Positions 1 through 5,734 of a stretch of DNA of 6,845 nt are shown here, piece after piece (the stretch's first letter is position 1; each line of letters opens with the position of its first letter). The notes beneath the pieces were generated by a model. The model worked only from the letters and a program-made list of their open reading frames with translations, was not told where the DNA came from and ran no database searches. The translations under genes and the position numbers were made by a program. This DNA comes from VFZL01 sp046734915 (GTDB lineage Bacteria > Acidobacteriota > Vicinamibacteria > Vicinamibacterales > CAVVIG01): assembly GCA_046734915.1 (NCBI GenBank), contig JBKPSC010000366.1, forward strand, positions 1 through 6,845. The letters are read 5' to 3'.

Positions 1-1
1 G

Positions 2-196
2 GATATGGGCGACCGGCGCCGGAGGCTCATTCCGCTGATCATCGAGCCAGTCCCGCTGCCGGCCTGGCTCTTCGGCATCGTCGGCATCGACTGGACGAAG
101 CCCGATCCACTCGTTGATCCGTTCGAGAAGCTCCGCGCCACGCTTGGCACACCGCTGCCAAACCGTCCTGTGGCCGCGGTTGCCGATGGGACCTGA
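2..196 (+). CDS. C-terminal end of a TIR-domain protein (5' truncated by window edge)
   Basis: Only the last 64 codons are visible, in a frame that is open back to the window edge. The ATG at 5 is therefore probably an internal Met, not the start. The visible part begins with a basic run (DRRRRLIPLIIEP), followed by a proline/leucine stretch, then GIVGIDW and DPLVDPFEKL. This pattern (a hydrophobic strand ending in IxEP, then LPAWL, then a xxGIDxTxPDP segment and a final amphipathic helix) matches the C-terminal third of bacterial TIR domains. The catalytic part of a TIR domain (the glutamate of NADase TIRs) would be upstream and cannot be seen. Bacterial TIR proteins often cleave NAD+ or make signalling nucleotides in antiviral defence, but others are scaffolds, so the role here is open. 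The gene ends 11 bp before the convergent DUF4097 gene. Family call from pattern recognition only. Confidence 0.62.
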   Translation, partial: DMGDRRRRLIPLIIEPVPLPAWLFGIVGIDWTKPDPLVDPFEKLRATLGTPLPNRPVAAVADGT

Positions 197-207
197 CGTC
201 TGGGCCG

Positions 208-1101
208 CTAATCGATGGTGACGGAGCCCGATGCGGTCGAGACTTCGACTTTCGGTCCGCCGCCGCCGACAAGACCTCGCAACTCGCGTCGCGCCGCCCC
301 GCCCGTTTCTTCAATGGCGTGCGTCGTCCGCACGCGGCCAGAGCTGGACGATGCGTCCACGGTGAAACGTGCGTCGCGTGGTACATGGAGGTCGACGTCG
401 CCTGACGCCGCGACGATATTCCAGTCGGCAGCCGGTGCACCATCGACCGTGATGTCGCCGCTCCCGGTGCGTAGCCGCAATGCGCCGGCCGGGTTGGTGG
501 CCTCGACATCGCCGCTTCCCGTGCGAGCCTCGGCGTCGCCCCGGACGCCACGGAGGTAGACGTCGCCTGACCCGGTGCTGGCGGTGACGGCGCCGGTGAC
601 CGAGCTCACCTGCAGATCGCCAGACCCGGCGGTGATCTCGACGGGCCCCTGAATCGACTCGACGGTCTGATCGCCCGATCCGGTTCGACTCCGGAGTCTG
701 GTCGTCGCCGGGGCTGTAATTTCGTAGTCGATACGGAGGTTGTGGCGGAGGGAGTCATCGGCGATCTCGCCGACTCGGATGACGTTGCCGTTCTGGCTGA
801 TCGGCGGGTTGGCTTCGAGCCGCTCGACGCGTTCGGTGGCGGACAGGCCGCTCATGAACGAATCGCGGGCCCGGATGCGGCCGATGATTCGGACGACGCC
901 GTCGGTCCCGGATACGAGCCTGACATCGCCGGCACCCGTGCTGATGGTGAGGTCGACAGGGCCGCTCACCTGGACCGTCCGGTCGAACGAACCATTGACG
1001 CTGTCGATTCGAGCCTCGATGTCACATCCGGCGCCGCTGAAGGCTGCCAGGGCGACGATTCCAGCGGCCGAAAGGCGGGAAACGAGACTGGTAGTCAGCA
1101 T
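208..1101 (-). CDS. Exported DUF4097-type repeat protein, possible lipoprotein
   Basis: A 297-residue protein of the DUF4097 (adhesin-like beta-helix/beta-solenoid) kind; its molecular function is unknown. I chose the ATG at 1101 because it puts a normal signal peptide at the N-terminus: hydrophobic residues about 5-21, then SGAGC with Cys26 as a possible lipidation site. The -3 residue is Gly, so the lipobox is non-canonical and simple type I cleavage is an alternative. The frame runs on upstream to 1197, but those 32 extra residues are charged and unlike a leader. From residue 141 the motif GSGD recurs at 141, 159, 177, 195 and 213, exactly 18 residues apart, followed by ASGD near 232 and degenerate SSGR/ASGS copies. 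This is expected for stacked beta-strand rungs. In other genomes DUF4097 genes often sit near sigma/anti-sigma or membrane stress genes; here the neighbours are a cupin (divergent) and a TIR gene (convergent). No clear Shine-Dalgarno precedes 1101. Confidence 0.85.
   Translation of the reverse strand: MLTTSLVSRLSAAGIVALAAFSGAGCDIEARIDSVNGSFDRTVQVSGPVDLTISTGAGDVRLVSGTDGVVRIIGRIRARDSFMSGLSATERVERLEANPPISQNGNVIRVGEIADDSLRHNLRIDYEITAPATTRLRSRTGSGDQTVESIQGPVEITAGSGDLQVSSVTGAVTASTGSGDVYLRGVRGDAEARTGSGDVEATNPAGALRLRTGSGDITVDGAPAADWNIVAASGDVDLHVPRDARFTVDASSSSGRVRTTHAIEETGGAARRELRGLVGGGGPKVEVSTASGSVTID
454..681 (-). repeat. 54-bp periodic repeat encoding GSGD beta-rungs
   Basis: Inside the DUF4097 gene, five GSGD-coding units begin exactly 54 bp apart. 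They are also related at DNA level: on the + strand similar blocks of the form gtcgccgctcccggtgcg recur, for example near 452-470, 508-525 and 562-580. The exact period points to in-gene duplication of one 18-residue unit, followed by divergence of the residues between the conserved turns. Confidence 0.75.
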
Positions 1102-1195
1102 GCGGGATTGGACGGTCGCGGTGCCGGCCGGGTTCAGTCGCGCCTTGACACCTCGAGCCGGTTTCGAGAACCTAGCGGCCCAACGAGGAGGCGCC
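1102..1195. promoter_or_regulatory. Divergent control region between the DUF4097 and cupin genes, with a TTGACA box
   Basis: This 94-bp gap separates two divergently read genes and should hold both promoters. On the + strand a perfect -35 consensus TTGACA lies at 1145-1150. At the proper 16-18 bp spacing the sequence (around 1167-1174, gaacct/aaccta) is a poor -10, so a sigma-70 promoter is only suggested. An imperfect dyad, CTCGA at 1152-1156 facing TCGAG at 1164-1168, lies directly after the TTGACA and could be an operator. I see no good promoter on the minus strand. Confidence 0.35.
1185..1190 (+). promoter_or_regulatory. Ribosome binding site GAGGAG for the cupin gene
   Basis: GAGGAG lies 5 nt before the ATG at 1196. 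This decides the start of the cupin gene, because the frame is open far upstream (to 740) with no comparable site. Confidence 0.75.
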
Positions 1196-1711
1196 ATGCC
1201 GATTGTGATGCTGGTTCTGGCTTTGATTGTCGCCGAGGTAACGGCCTATGCGCAGGCGCCGGCTCAGGCGCCCCTGCCGGCCACCGACGTGACGGCGGCG
1301 GACATGCGCGCTTTTCTCGATGCCCTGCCCAAGAACGAAATCAACGACCTGCCCGTGCGCGTCGTGGACGTGGGCGGGTACCGAGTGGGGGTGTTTGGCG
1401 TGTTCCGGCCCAAGAACGATCCGGGTGACGCCATCGCGCATGAAACGAAGACCTCGGAGGTCTACTACATCCTCCAGGGCGGCGGCGTCCTCGTCACCGG
1501 CGGAACCATCGTCAATCCGAAGCCGGTCCCGGCGAATCGAAGCGCGGGTCCGCGTGGCGAGAAGATCGAAGGTGGGGTCAGCCGTCGGGTCTCTGTCGGC
1601 GATCTGATCATCATCCCCGGCCGGACGCCGCACTGGTGGAGCAGCCTCGAAGGCGATCTCCGCTACATGATCATCAGGCCCGACCCAGAGGGAAGGCTGA
1701 GGCTGAAATAG
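1196..1711 (+). CDS. Secreted cupin-domain protein
   Basis: A 171-residue small single-cupin protein with a type I signal peptide: a hydrophobic core at residues 2-13 and an AYA-Q cleavage site after residue 19. The mature protein probably works in the periplasm or outside. Cupin motif 1 is seen at residues 82-97 (H82, E88, then GGG), and motif 2 at 135-148 (GDLIIIPGRTPHWW, with P141 and H146). H82, E88 and H146 could bind a metal. The second His of the usual HxH is replaced by Thr84, so the site has three of the four classical ligands. Between the two motifs lies a longer polar insert (about 103-128) with Pro, Arg and Gly. The substrate cannot be told; cupins include dioxygenases, isomerases and sugar-binding proteins. 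The start is fixed by GAGGAG 5 nt upstream. A strong hairpin follows the stop codon, which suggests a single-gene transcript. The family is sure; the function is not recognised. Confidence 0.87.
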   Translation: MPIVMLVLALIVAEVTAYAQAPAQAPLPATDVTAADMRAFLDALPKNEINDLPVRVVDVGGYRVGVFGVFRPKNDPGDAIAHETKTSEVYYILQGGGVLVTGGTIVNPKPVPANRSAGPRGEKIEGGVSRRVSVGDLIIIPGRTPHWWSSLEGDLRYMIIRPDPEGRLRLK

Positions 1712-1716
1712 GGCTA

Positions 1717-1740
1717 CAGCGGCGGCGGAGGCCGCCGCTG
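1717..1740 (+). terminator. GC-rich hairpin after the cupin gene, possible terminator
   Basis: A perfect 10-bp stem (CAGCGGCGGC pairing with GCCGCCGCTG) closes a 4-nt loop GGAG. It starts 5 bp after the cupin stop codon. No T-run follows, so it is not a classical intrinsic terminator; it may stop or pause transcription with Rho, or protect the 3' end. It ends 4 bp before the -10 box of the next gene and occupies the place where that promoter's -35 box should be. Confidence 0.5.
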
Positions 1741-1744
1741 AGCG

Positions 1745-1750
1745 TATAGT
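1745..1750 (+). promoter_or_regulatory. -10 box TATAGT for the isomerase gene; transcript probably leaderless
   Basis: TATAGT matches the sigma-70 -10 consensus in five of six bases and stands 7 nt before the ATG at 1758. Transcription would begin at or next to the start codon. There is no Shine-Dalgarno between them and no recognisable -35 box, since the hairpin at 1717-1740 fills that space. Confidence 0.5.
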
Positions 1751-1757
1751 AGCGCCC

Positions 1758-2657
1758 ATGATTTCACGCCGAACTGTCCTTGTCGCGCCTCTGGCGGTTG
1801 CCGCCGCCAGCACGCTCAAAGCAGCGAGCAAGATGACGCTCGGCCTGCACCAGAACACGTCTGTCGGCGCCGGCTACAAGGGATCGCTCGAAGGCTGGGC
1901 CAAGGCGGGCATCAAACACGTCGAGCTCAATCAACTCGTCGACGCCTTCATCAAGACCGACTCGGTGGCCGCGGCGAAGCGCGTCCTGACCGACAACGGG
2001 CTCACGGCGGTGTCGGCCGCCGCCGGCGCCGGAGGCATCTTCGAACCCAATCCCAACCGTGCGCAGGCGCTCGACACGCTGAAGCGGCGTTGCGAGCTGT
2101 TTGCGGAGCTCGGCCTCACGCGCATCTACCAGCCGACCGGGACCGCCGCGAACGCGAAATTCACCGCCGACGACTACAAGGCGGCCGCGGCGAACATGCG
2201 CGAAGTCGGCGAGATCGCGAGTCAGTACAAGCTGACGTTCATGGTCGAGGCGCTGCGCAACTCCGCGTTCATCTCGACGGTGTCTTCGCTCATCAAGGTG
2301 ACGCGCGAGGCCGCGCATCCCAACCTGAAACCGTTGCTCGACTTCTACCACTTCTGGTCCGGGATGAGTAAGTTCGAGGATCTCGACACGTTGAAGCCCG
2401 GCGAGCTCGGACACGTGCACTATCAGGACGTGCCCGACATGCCGCGCGAATTGCTCGATTCCTCGACCCGCGCCATCCCCGGCGATGGTGTCGCCCCGCT
2501 CGAACGCATCCTGCGCAAGCTCTCCGACAAGGGCTATGCAGGCACGCTGTCGGTCGAGCTCTTCCTCCCCCAGTATCAGCAGGGCGATCCCGCGCAGGTG
2601 GCCGCGGAGATCCGGCGCAAGGGCGAGGCGGTGATGAAGAAGGCGGGCGTGCTCTGA
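1758..2657 (+). CDS. Exported sugar-phosphate isomerase/epimerase-like TIM-barrel protein
   Basis: A 299-residue protein of the xylose-isomerase-like TIM-barrel superfamily (AP_endonuc_2 fold). The N-terminus MISRRTVLVAP with an Ala-rich hydrophobic stretch to about residue 22 looks like a Tat signal, which would send a folded, metal-loaded enzyme across the membrane. Candidate metal and catalytic residues lie at strand ends in the expected order: E56 (HVELN), E164 (FMVEALR), D195 and H198 (LLDFYHFW), H221 (HVHYQDV) and E267 (LSVELF). The C-terminal part, with a GDG near 242-244 and the SVE strand, is typical of family members that isomerise or epimerise keto-sugars or related polyols. The exact substrate cannot be read. 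Length is normal. The start codon is supported by the signal peptide and by the -10 box 7 nt upstream. Only 9 bp separate its stop from that of the convergent aat gene. It is not in an obvious operon. Confidence 0.88.
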   Translation: MISRRTVLVAPLAVAAASTLKAASKMTLGLHQNTSVGAGYKGSLEGWAKAGIKHVELNQLVDAFIKTDSVAAAKRVLTDNGLTAVSAAAGAGGIFEPNPNRAQALDTLKRRCELFAELGLTRIYQPTGTAANAKFTADDYKAAAANMREVGEIASQYKLTFMVEALRNSAFISTVSSLIKVTREAAHPNLKPLLDFYHFWSGMSKFEDLDTLKPGELGHVHYQDVPDMPRELLDSSTRAIPGDGVAPLERILRKLSDKGYAGTLSVELFLPQYQQGDPAQVAAEIRRKGEAVMKKAGVL

Positions 2658-2666
2658 TCCCGATCG

Positions 2667-3329
2667 CTAGGTGATCGCCGCGGCGAGTCGCTGCAAGTAG
2701 TCCGGGCGCGCGATGGCGATGGCGCCGAGCGACGCGAGATGATCCGTTCGCCACTGAACGTCGAGCAGCAGCATTCGCGATTGCCGCATCAGATCGACGA
2801 GCGTCATCAGCGCCACCTTCGAGGCATCGCGCTTCGCGGAGAACATCGACTCACCCGCGAAGAAGCGCCCGATTTTGAGCCCGTACAAACCGCCAGCGAG
2901 CTGGCCTTCGCGGTCGAAGACTTCGACGCTGTGGGCCCACCCGAGCTCGTGCAGGCGCGCGTAAGCGGCGATGAACGCCGGCGTGATCCACCCGTGCGCG
3001 CGTGTGGGGTTGGCACAGCCGCGCATGACGTCCACGAACGCGGTGTCGACACGGACATCGAAGCGTCGCGCGCTCCGGCGCATCGACCGCGTCACGCGCA
3101 GATTGTCGAGCGGGAGCACGCCGCGCGGGTCAGGCGACCACCACGCGAGGACGGAATCGGGGAATCCTGCCTCCATGGGGAAGAGTCCCTGACGGTACGC
3201 GGCGATGATCGTGCCGGGTTCGAGATCGCCGCCCGCGGCAACGAGATCGTCTTTGGGCCAGAACGCCGGGTGCTTGAACGACCATCGGCAGGGCTCGACC
3301 GCATGCGGCTCTGTGTGCCAACCGGTCAC
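2667..3329 (-). CDS. aat: Leucyl/phenylalanyl-tRNA-protein transferase
   Basis: A 220-residue cytoplasmic enzyme that moves Leu or Phe from its tRNA to the N-terminus of proteins beginning with Arg or Lys, making them substrates for ClpS/ClpAP (the bacterial N-degron pathway). The family signatures are complete: AYRQGLFPM (44-52), WWSPDPRGVL (63-72), the basic TRSMRR (80-85), the CANP...HGW segment (105-114), AHSVEVF (132-138), GGLYGLKIGRFF (147-158), GESMFS (159-164), ASKVAL (169-174), LLDVQ (188-192) and HLASLGA (197-203). E160, D190 and Q192 occupy the places of the conserved active-site acids and glutamine. The gene starts with GTG; the first internal Met is inside the conserved GLFPM motif, and no other standard start is seen just upstream. 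Only a weak GGA serves as ribosome site. In E. coli aat is close to clpA; no clp gene is seen here, and the neighbours are unrelated hydrolase and isomerase genes. Confidence 0.95.
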   Translation of the reverse strand: MTGWHTEPHAVEPCRWSFKHPAFWPKDDLVAAGGDLEPGTIIAAYRQGLFPMEAGFPDSVLAWWSPDPRGVLPLDNLRVTRSMRRSARRFDVRVDTAFVDVMRGCANPTRAHGWITPAFIAAYARLHELGWAHSVEVFDREGQLAGGLYGLKIGRFFAGESMFSAKRDASKVALMTLVDLMRQSRMLLLDVQWRTDHLASLGAIAIARPDYLQRLAAAIT

Positions 3330-3350
3330 CAGATTCCGAATGTAGCACGG

Positions 3351-3358
3351 GTTATACT
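3351..3358. promoter_or_regulatory. Overlapping divergent -10 boxes for aat and the phosphotriesterase gene
   Basis: GTTATACT holds TATACT on the + strand (3353-3358) and TATAAC on the - strand (3356-3351), each five of six matches to TATAAT. The + strand start point would be near 3365, leaving a leader of about 40 nt to the ATG at 3407. The - strand start would be near 3344, about 15 nt before the aat GTG. No good -35 box is seen on either side. The two promoters would compete for the same site. Confidence 0.5.
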
Positions 3359-3395
3359 CTCCGAGCCCGACTCGCCATCAGACGCGCGAACGGAC

Positions 3396-3400
3396 GGGAG
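3396..3400 (+). promoter_or_regulatory. Ribosome binding site GGGAG for the phosphotriesterase gene
   Basis: GGGAG ends 6 nt before the ATG at 3407, which favours that ATG over the in-frame TTG at 3401; the TTG would directly abut the site. Confidence 0.65.
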
Positions 3401-3406
3401 TTGAAC

Positions 3407-4549
3407 ATGTCGCACGATTCCACTGCGGGCTGGACGCGGCGTGAAGCGCTGACCGCGCTGGGCATGAGCGCTGTTGCTGCCGCTTTGCCCGAACCCGCGG
3501 CCGCGGCGCCGACGTTTCCGAACGGCGCCGTGATCCGCACGATACACAAGGACTACGCCCCCGACGAACTCGCGGGCGGCGCGACGCTCTTTCACGAGCA
3601 CATGTCGCTCGTGGCTGACTTCATGCCGCGCTGGCTCAAGTACTCGGCCGAGACCCGTGCGGCCAATGGCCTGCCGAATCCCGCGCCCGCGGCAGGGCGC
3701 GGCGCCGCACCGCCGCTGGCGCCGCCAACACCGTCGGGCCCGTACTTCATGCAGGACCTCGATCTCATGAGCGAGGAGATGGCGATTGCCAAGCAGGAGG
3801 GCATCGCGTGCATCGTCGACGGCGGCCACGCCGACATGGGACGTGACCTCGCGTTTCTTCGCGAGCTGGCGCGCAAGTCCGGCATGCCGATTGTGGCTGG
3901 CGCCGGCTTCTACACGCAGCCGTTCTACCCGAGGGAACTCGCCACGCTCAGCGAGGAACAGATTGTCCAGGCGCTGATCAAGCAAGTCGAGTCGGATCCG
4001 GTAGGCGTGTTTGGCGAAATCGGATCGTGGGACGACATGACCCGTGACGAACGCACAGTGTTTCGCGCCGTCGGGAAAGCCCACCTCGCGACGAACCTGC
4101 CGATCTTCACGCACACCGGCATTCCGGGGAAGGCGGCGCTCGAACAGCTCGACATCCTCGAGGATGCGGGCGTCGACCCCCGCCGCGTCGTCATCGGACA
4201 TCTCGGAAACCTCGTCGATCCGAACGTCCAGGTCCACCAGGCGATCTGCCGGCGCGGCGCATTCGTCGGCTTCGATCGTCAGGGTGGCGGCGGCGACGCA
4301 CAGCAGGTCCCGCTCGTCATGGCCCTCCTCGAAGCCGGGTTCGCCGACAATTTGATGTTCTCGTCGGACTTTTCGAACGCCGCGCAGCTGAAGCGAACCA
4401 ACAAGGAGCTCGGCTACGCGAAGACCCTGACGGTGTTCGTGCCGAAGCTCAAGGCCGCGGGCGCGAACGACGAGGTCCTGCGTCAAATCATGGTCGACAA
4501 CCCGCGCCGCTTCCTTGCGCACGTGCCGAAGATCAAGCGGAAGACCTGA
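3407..4549 (+). CDS. Tat-exported phosphotriesterase-family metallohydrolase
   Basis: A 380-residue amidohydrolase-superfamily protein of the phosphotriesterase (PTE/Php) family. Residues 10-34 (TRREALTAL, then an Ala-rich stretch) look like a Tat leader, so it probably acts outside the cytoplasm. The binuclear metal ligands are all visible: H63 and H65 (LFHEH), E204 (GEIGSWDD), H236 (IFTHT), H265 (IGHLG) and D321 (FSSDFS). The bridging position is Glu, as in E. coli Php, instead of the carboxylated Lys of true phosphotriesterases. This points away from organophosphate hydrolysis and toward an unknown ester, lactone or similar substrate. GAGFYTQPFYP (165-175) and ILEDAGVDPRRVVIGH (250-265) are further family marks. 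Odd: residues 88-112 form a Pro/Ala/Gly-rich insert between the HxH strand and the next strand. The start is chosen for GGGAG 6 nt upstream. The gene ends 66 bp before the convergent regulator gene. Confidence 0.9.
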   Translation: MSHDSTAGWTRREALTALGMSAVAAALPEPAAAAPTFPNGAVIRTIHKDYAPDELAGGATLFHEHMSLVADFMPRWLKYSAETRAANGLPNPAPAAGRGAAPPLAPPTPSGPYFMQDLDLMSEEMAIAKQEGIACIVDGGHADMGRDLAFLRELARKSGMPIVAGAGFYTQPFYPRELATLSEEQIVQALIKQVESDPVGVFGEIGSWDDMTRDERTVFRAVGKAHLATNLPIFTHTGIPGKAALEQLDILEDAGVDPRRVVIGHLGNLVDPNVQVHQAICRRGAFVGFDRQGGGGDAQQVPLVMALLEAGFADNLMFSSDFSNAAQLKRTNKELGYAKTLTVFVPKLKAAGANDEVLRQIMVDNPRRFLAHVPKIKRKT

Positions 4550-4550
4550 C

Positions 4551-4589
4551 GGGGCGGGGAGGGCAGGGAAGGCGGGGAGGGCAGGGAGG
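4551..4589 (+). repeat. G-rich 18-bp tandem duplication with G-quadruplex motif
   Basis: The 17-mer ggcggggagggcaggga occurs at 4553-4569 and again, identical, at 4571-4587 (18-bp period). On the + strand there are seven runs of three or more G (4551, 4556, 4561, 4566, 4574, 4579 and 4584) separated by 1, 1, 2, 5, 1 and 2 bases, which satisfies the usual G3N1-7 quadruplex rule with room to spare. It begins 2 bp after the phosphotriesterase stop and fills most of the gap to the end of the convergent regulator gene. I see no conventional stem-and-T-run terminator in this gap. Confidence 0.8.
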
Positions 4590-4615
4590 AACGCCGCCGC
4601 GCATCCCGCCACGCT

Positions 4616-5734
4616 CTACAAGAGCGAGGCCGTCAGGAGCGTCAGATCGTCGAGCGGTGGGCGGCCTGCTGCGTGCCGGGCAATCTCCGTCAGGATGGCG
4701 TCGACGAGCGTGGCACCGCCGACCGGGTGGTGCTCGATCGCCGCTTCGATGCGCTCGATTCCGTCGTCATCGTGGAACAGCGCGTCGGAGATGCCGTCGG
4801 TATAGAGCAGCAGGCGATCGCCTGGCCCTACCGCGACCGATCGCTGCTCCCATGTGACACCATGAAGCGCCGGCGAGATCAGCGGCCCGGTTCCGGTCAG
4901 CCGCTCGCGGCGTCCGGCGTCGTTCCATAGCAGCGCCGGCGGATGCCCGGCGTTGACGAACGTCAGCCGAGCCTCGGCCGGCGAGACGAGCGCGGCCACC
5001 AGCGTGACGAAGCGCTCGTAGCCGAACGCGGCGAGCCCGCTGCGAACGCGATCGGTGACCGCCAGGGGATCGTACCCATCGACTGCCGCGGCGCGGAATG
5101 CGGATTTCACCACCGCCGTGAGCATCGCCGCGTACGCGCCGTGCCCGGCGACGTCAGCCACGAGCAGGGCGGTGCGGCCCGAACGCTCCTGCACGTAGTC
5201 ATAAAGATCCCCCCCGAGCTCCGACGAGGGCGTCTGGCGGCACGCGATCGTGATTCCTGGAAGAGCGGCCTCAGAGGGCGGGAGCAATCCCTGTTGAAAC
5301 GCGCGGGCCGCGGCCAGCTCCTCTTCGAGCCTGGCGACGTGCTTCCGGTTTTCGTCGCGCTGGTAGCGCAGCTCGACGCAGCGGTCCACGAGGGTCCGCA
5401 GCACCTCGCGGTCGAAGGGTTTCTGGATGAAATAGAACGCCGTGCCGCGGATGGCGCGAAGCAGCTTGTCGTCCTGATCGTCGACGCTCCCGGTCATCAG
5501 AATGACGTCGATGTCGGCATGACGTTCCTTGAGGCGGGCCATCAGCTCGAAGCCATCGAGCTCCGGCATGCGGATGTCGAGAATGGCGAGCTGGGGGTCG
5601 ACCGCGTCCGCCAGCTGCAGCGCCTGTTTCGATGATCCGCTCACGCTGACATGGTGGGCGGTGCCCAGCACGCGCTCGATGGCGCGCAACATGCCCGGCT
5701 CGTCGTCGACAACGAGGATTCGGGCAGGCCTCAT
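4616..5734 (-). CDS. Response regulator with SpoIIE/PP2C-type phosphatase output (RsbU-like)
   Basis: A 372-residue cytoplasmic regulator in two parts. Residues 4-120 are a receiver domain: acid pair D10/D11, phosphoacceptor D53 (LAILDIRMPELDG), T81 and K105 (QKPF). Residues about 121-150 form a charged, probably coiled-coil linker (ELRYQRDENRKHVARLEEEL) ending in QQGLLPP, the usual entry to SpoIIE phosphatases. Residues 155-372 are the PP2C-type phosphatase with its metal-binding acids: GGDLYDY (D176), VADVAGHG (D194), NAGHPP (261-266), YTDGISDA (D313) and LDDLTLLT (D362/D363). By family knowledge, such proteins remove phosphate from an anti-sigma-factor antagonist (STAS protein) and so free a sigma factor. 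No STAS, RsbW or sigma gene lies in the window, so the target is elsewhere. The ATG overlaps the kinase stop as ATGA, implying coupled translation. All key residues are present, so it is probably active. Confidence 0.93.
   Translation of the reverse strand: MRPARILVVDDEPGMLRAIERVLGTAHHVSVSGSSKQALQLADAVDPQLAILDIRMPELDGFELMARLKERHADIDVILMTGSVDDQDDKLLRAIRGTAFYFIQKPFDREVLRTLVDRCVELRYQRDENRKHVARLEEELAAARAFQQGLLPPSEAALPGITIACRQTPSSELGGDLYDYVQERSGRTALLVADVAGHGAYAAMLTAVVKSAFRAAAVDGYDPLAVTDRVRSGLAAFGYERFVTLVAALVSPAEARLTFVNAGHPPALLWNDAGRRERLTGTGPLISPALHGVTWEQRSVAVGPGDRLLLYTDGISDALFHDDDGIERIEAAIEHHPVGGATLVDAILTEIARHAAGRPPLDDLTLLTASLL

Noticed and set aside
740..1195. Long + strand open frames (from 740 and 742) antisense to the DUF4097 gene and extending into the cupin gene
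   Set aside because: They are shadows of a high-GC coding strand. The frame from 740 becomes real only from the ATG at 1196, where a ribosome site and a signal peptide begin; the upstream residues have no family pattern.
1102..1197. Extended start of the DUF4097 protein at 1197
   Set aside because: The extra 32 residues are basic and would bury the signal peptide; they also overlap the start of the divergent cupin gene.
2655..2680. CGATC/GATCG inverted repeat between the isomerase and aat stops as a bidirectional terminator
   Set aside because: The stem is only 5 bp with a 7-nt loop and no T-run on either side; too weak to call.
3326..4612. 428-codon - strand frame covering the whole phosphotriesterase gene
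   Set aside because: The + strand frame has complete family motifs, a leader and a ribosome site. The antisense translation is Arg/Val/Glu-rich with no recognisable domain, as expected for GC-rich complement frames.
4943..5635. 230-codon + strand frame opposite the response regulator
   Set aside because: No domain pattern and no ribosome site; the opposing frame is clearly the coding one.
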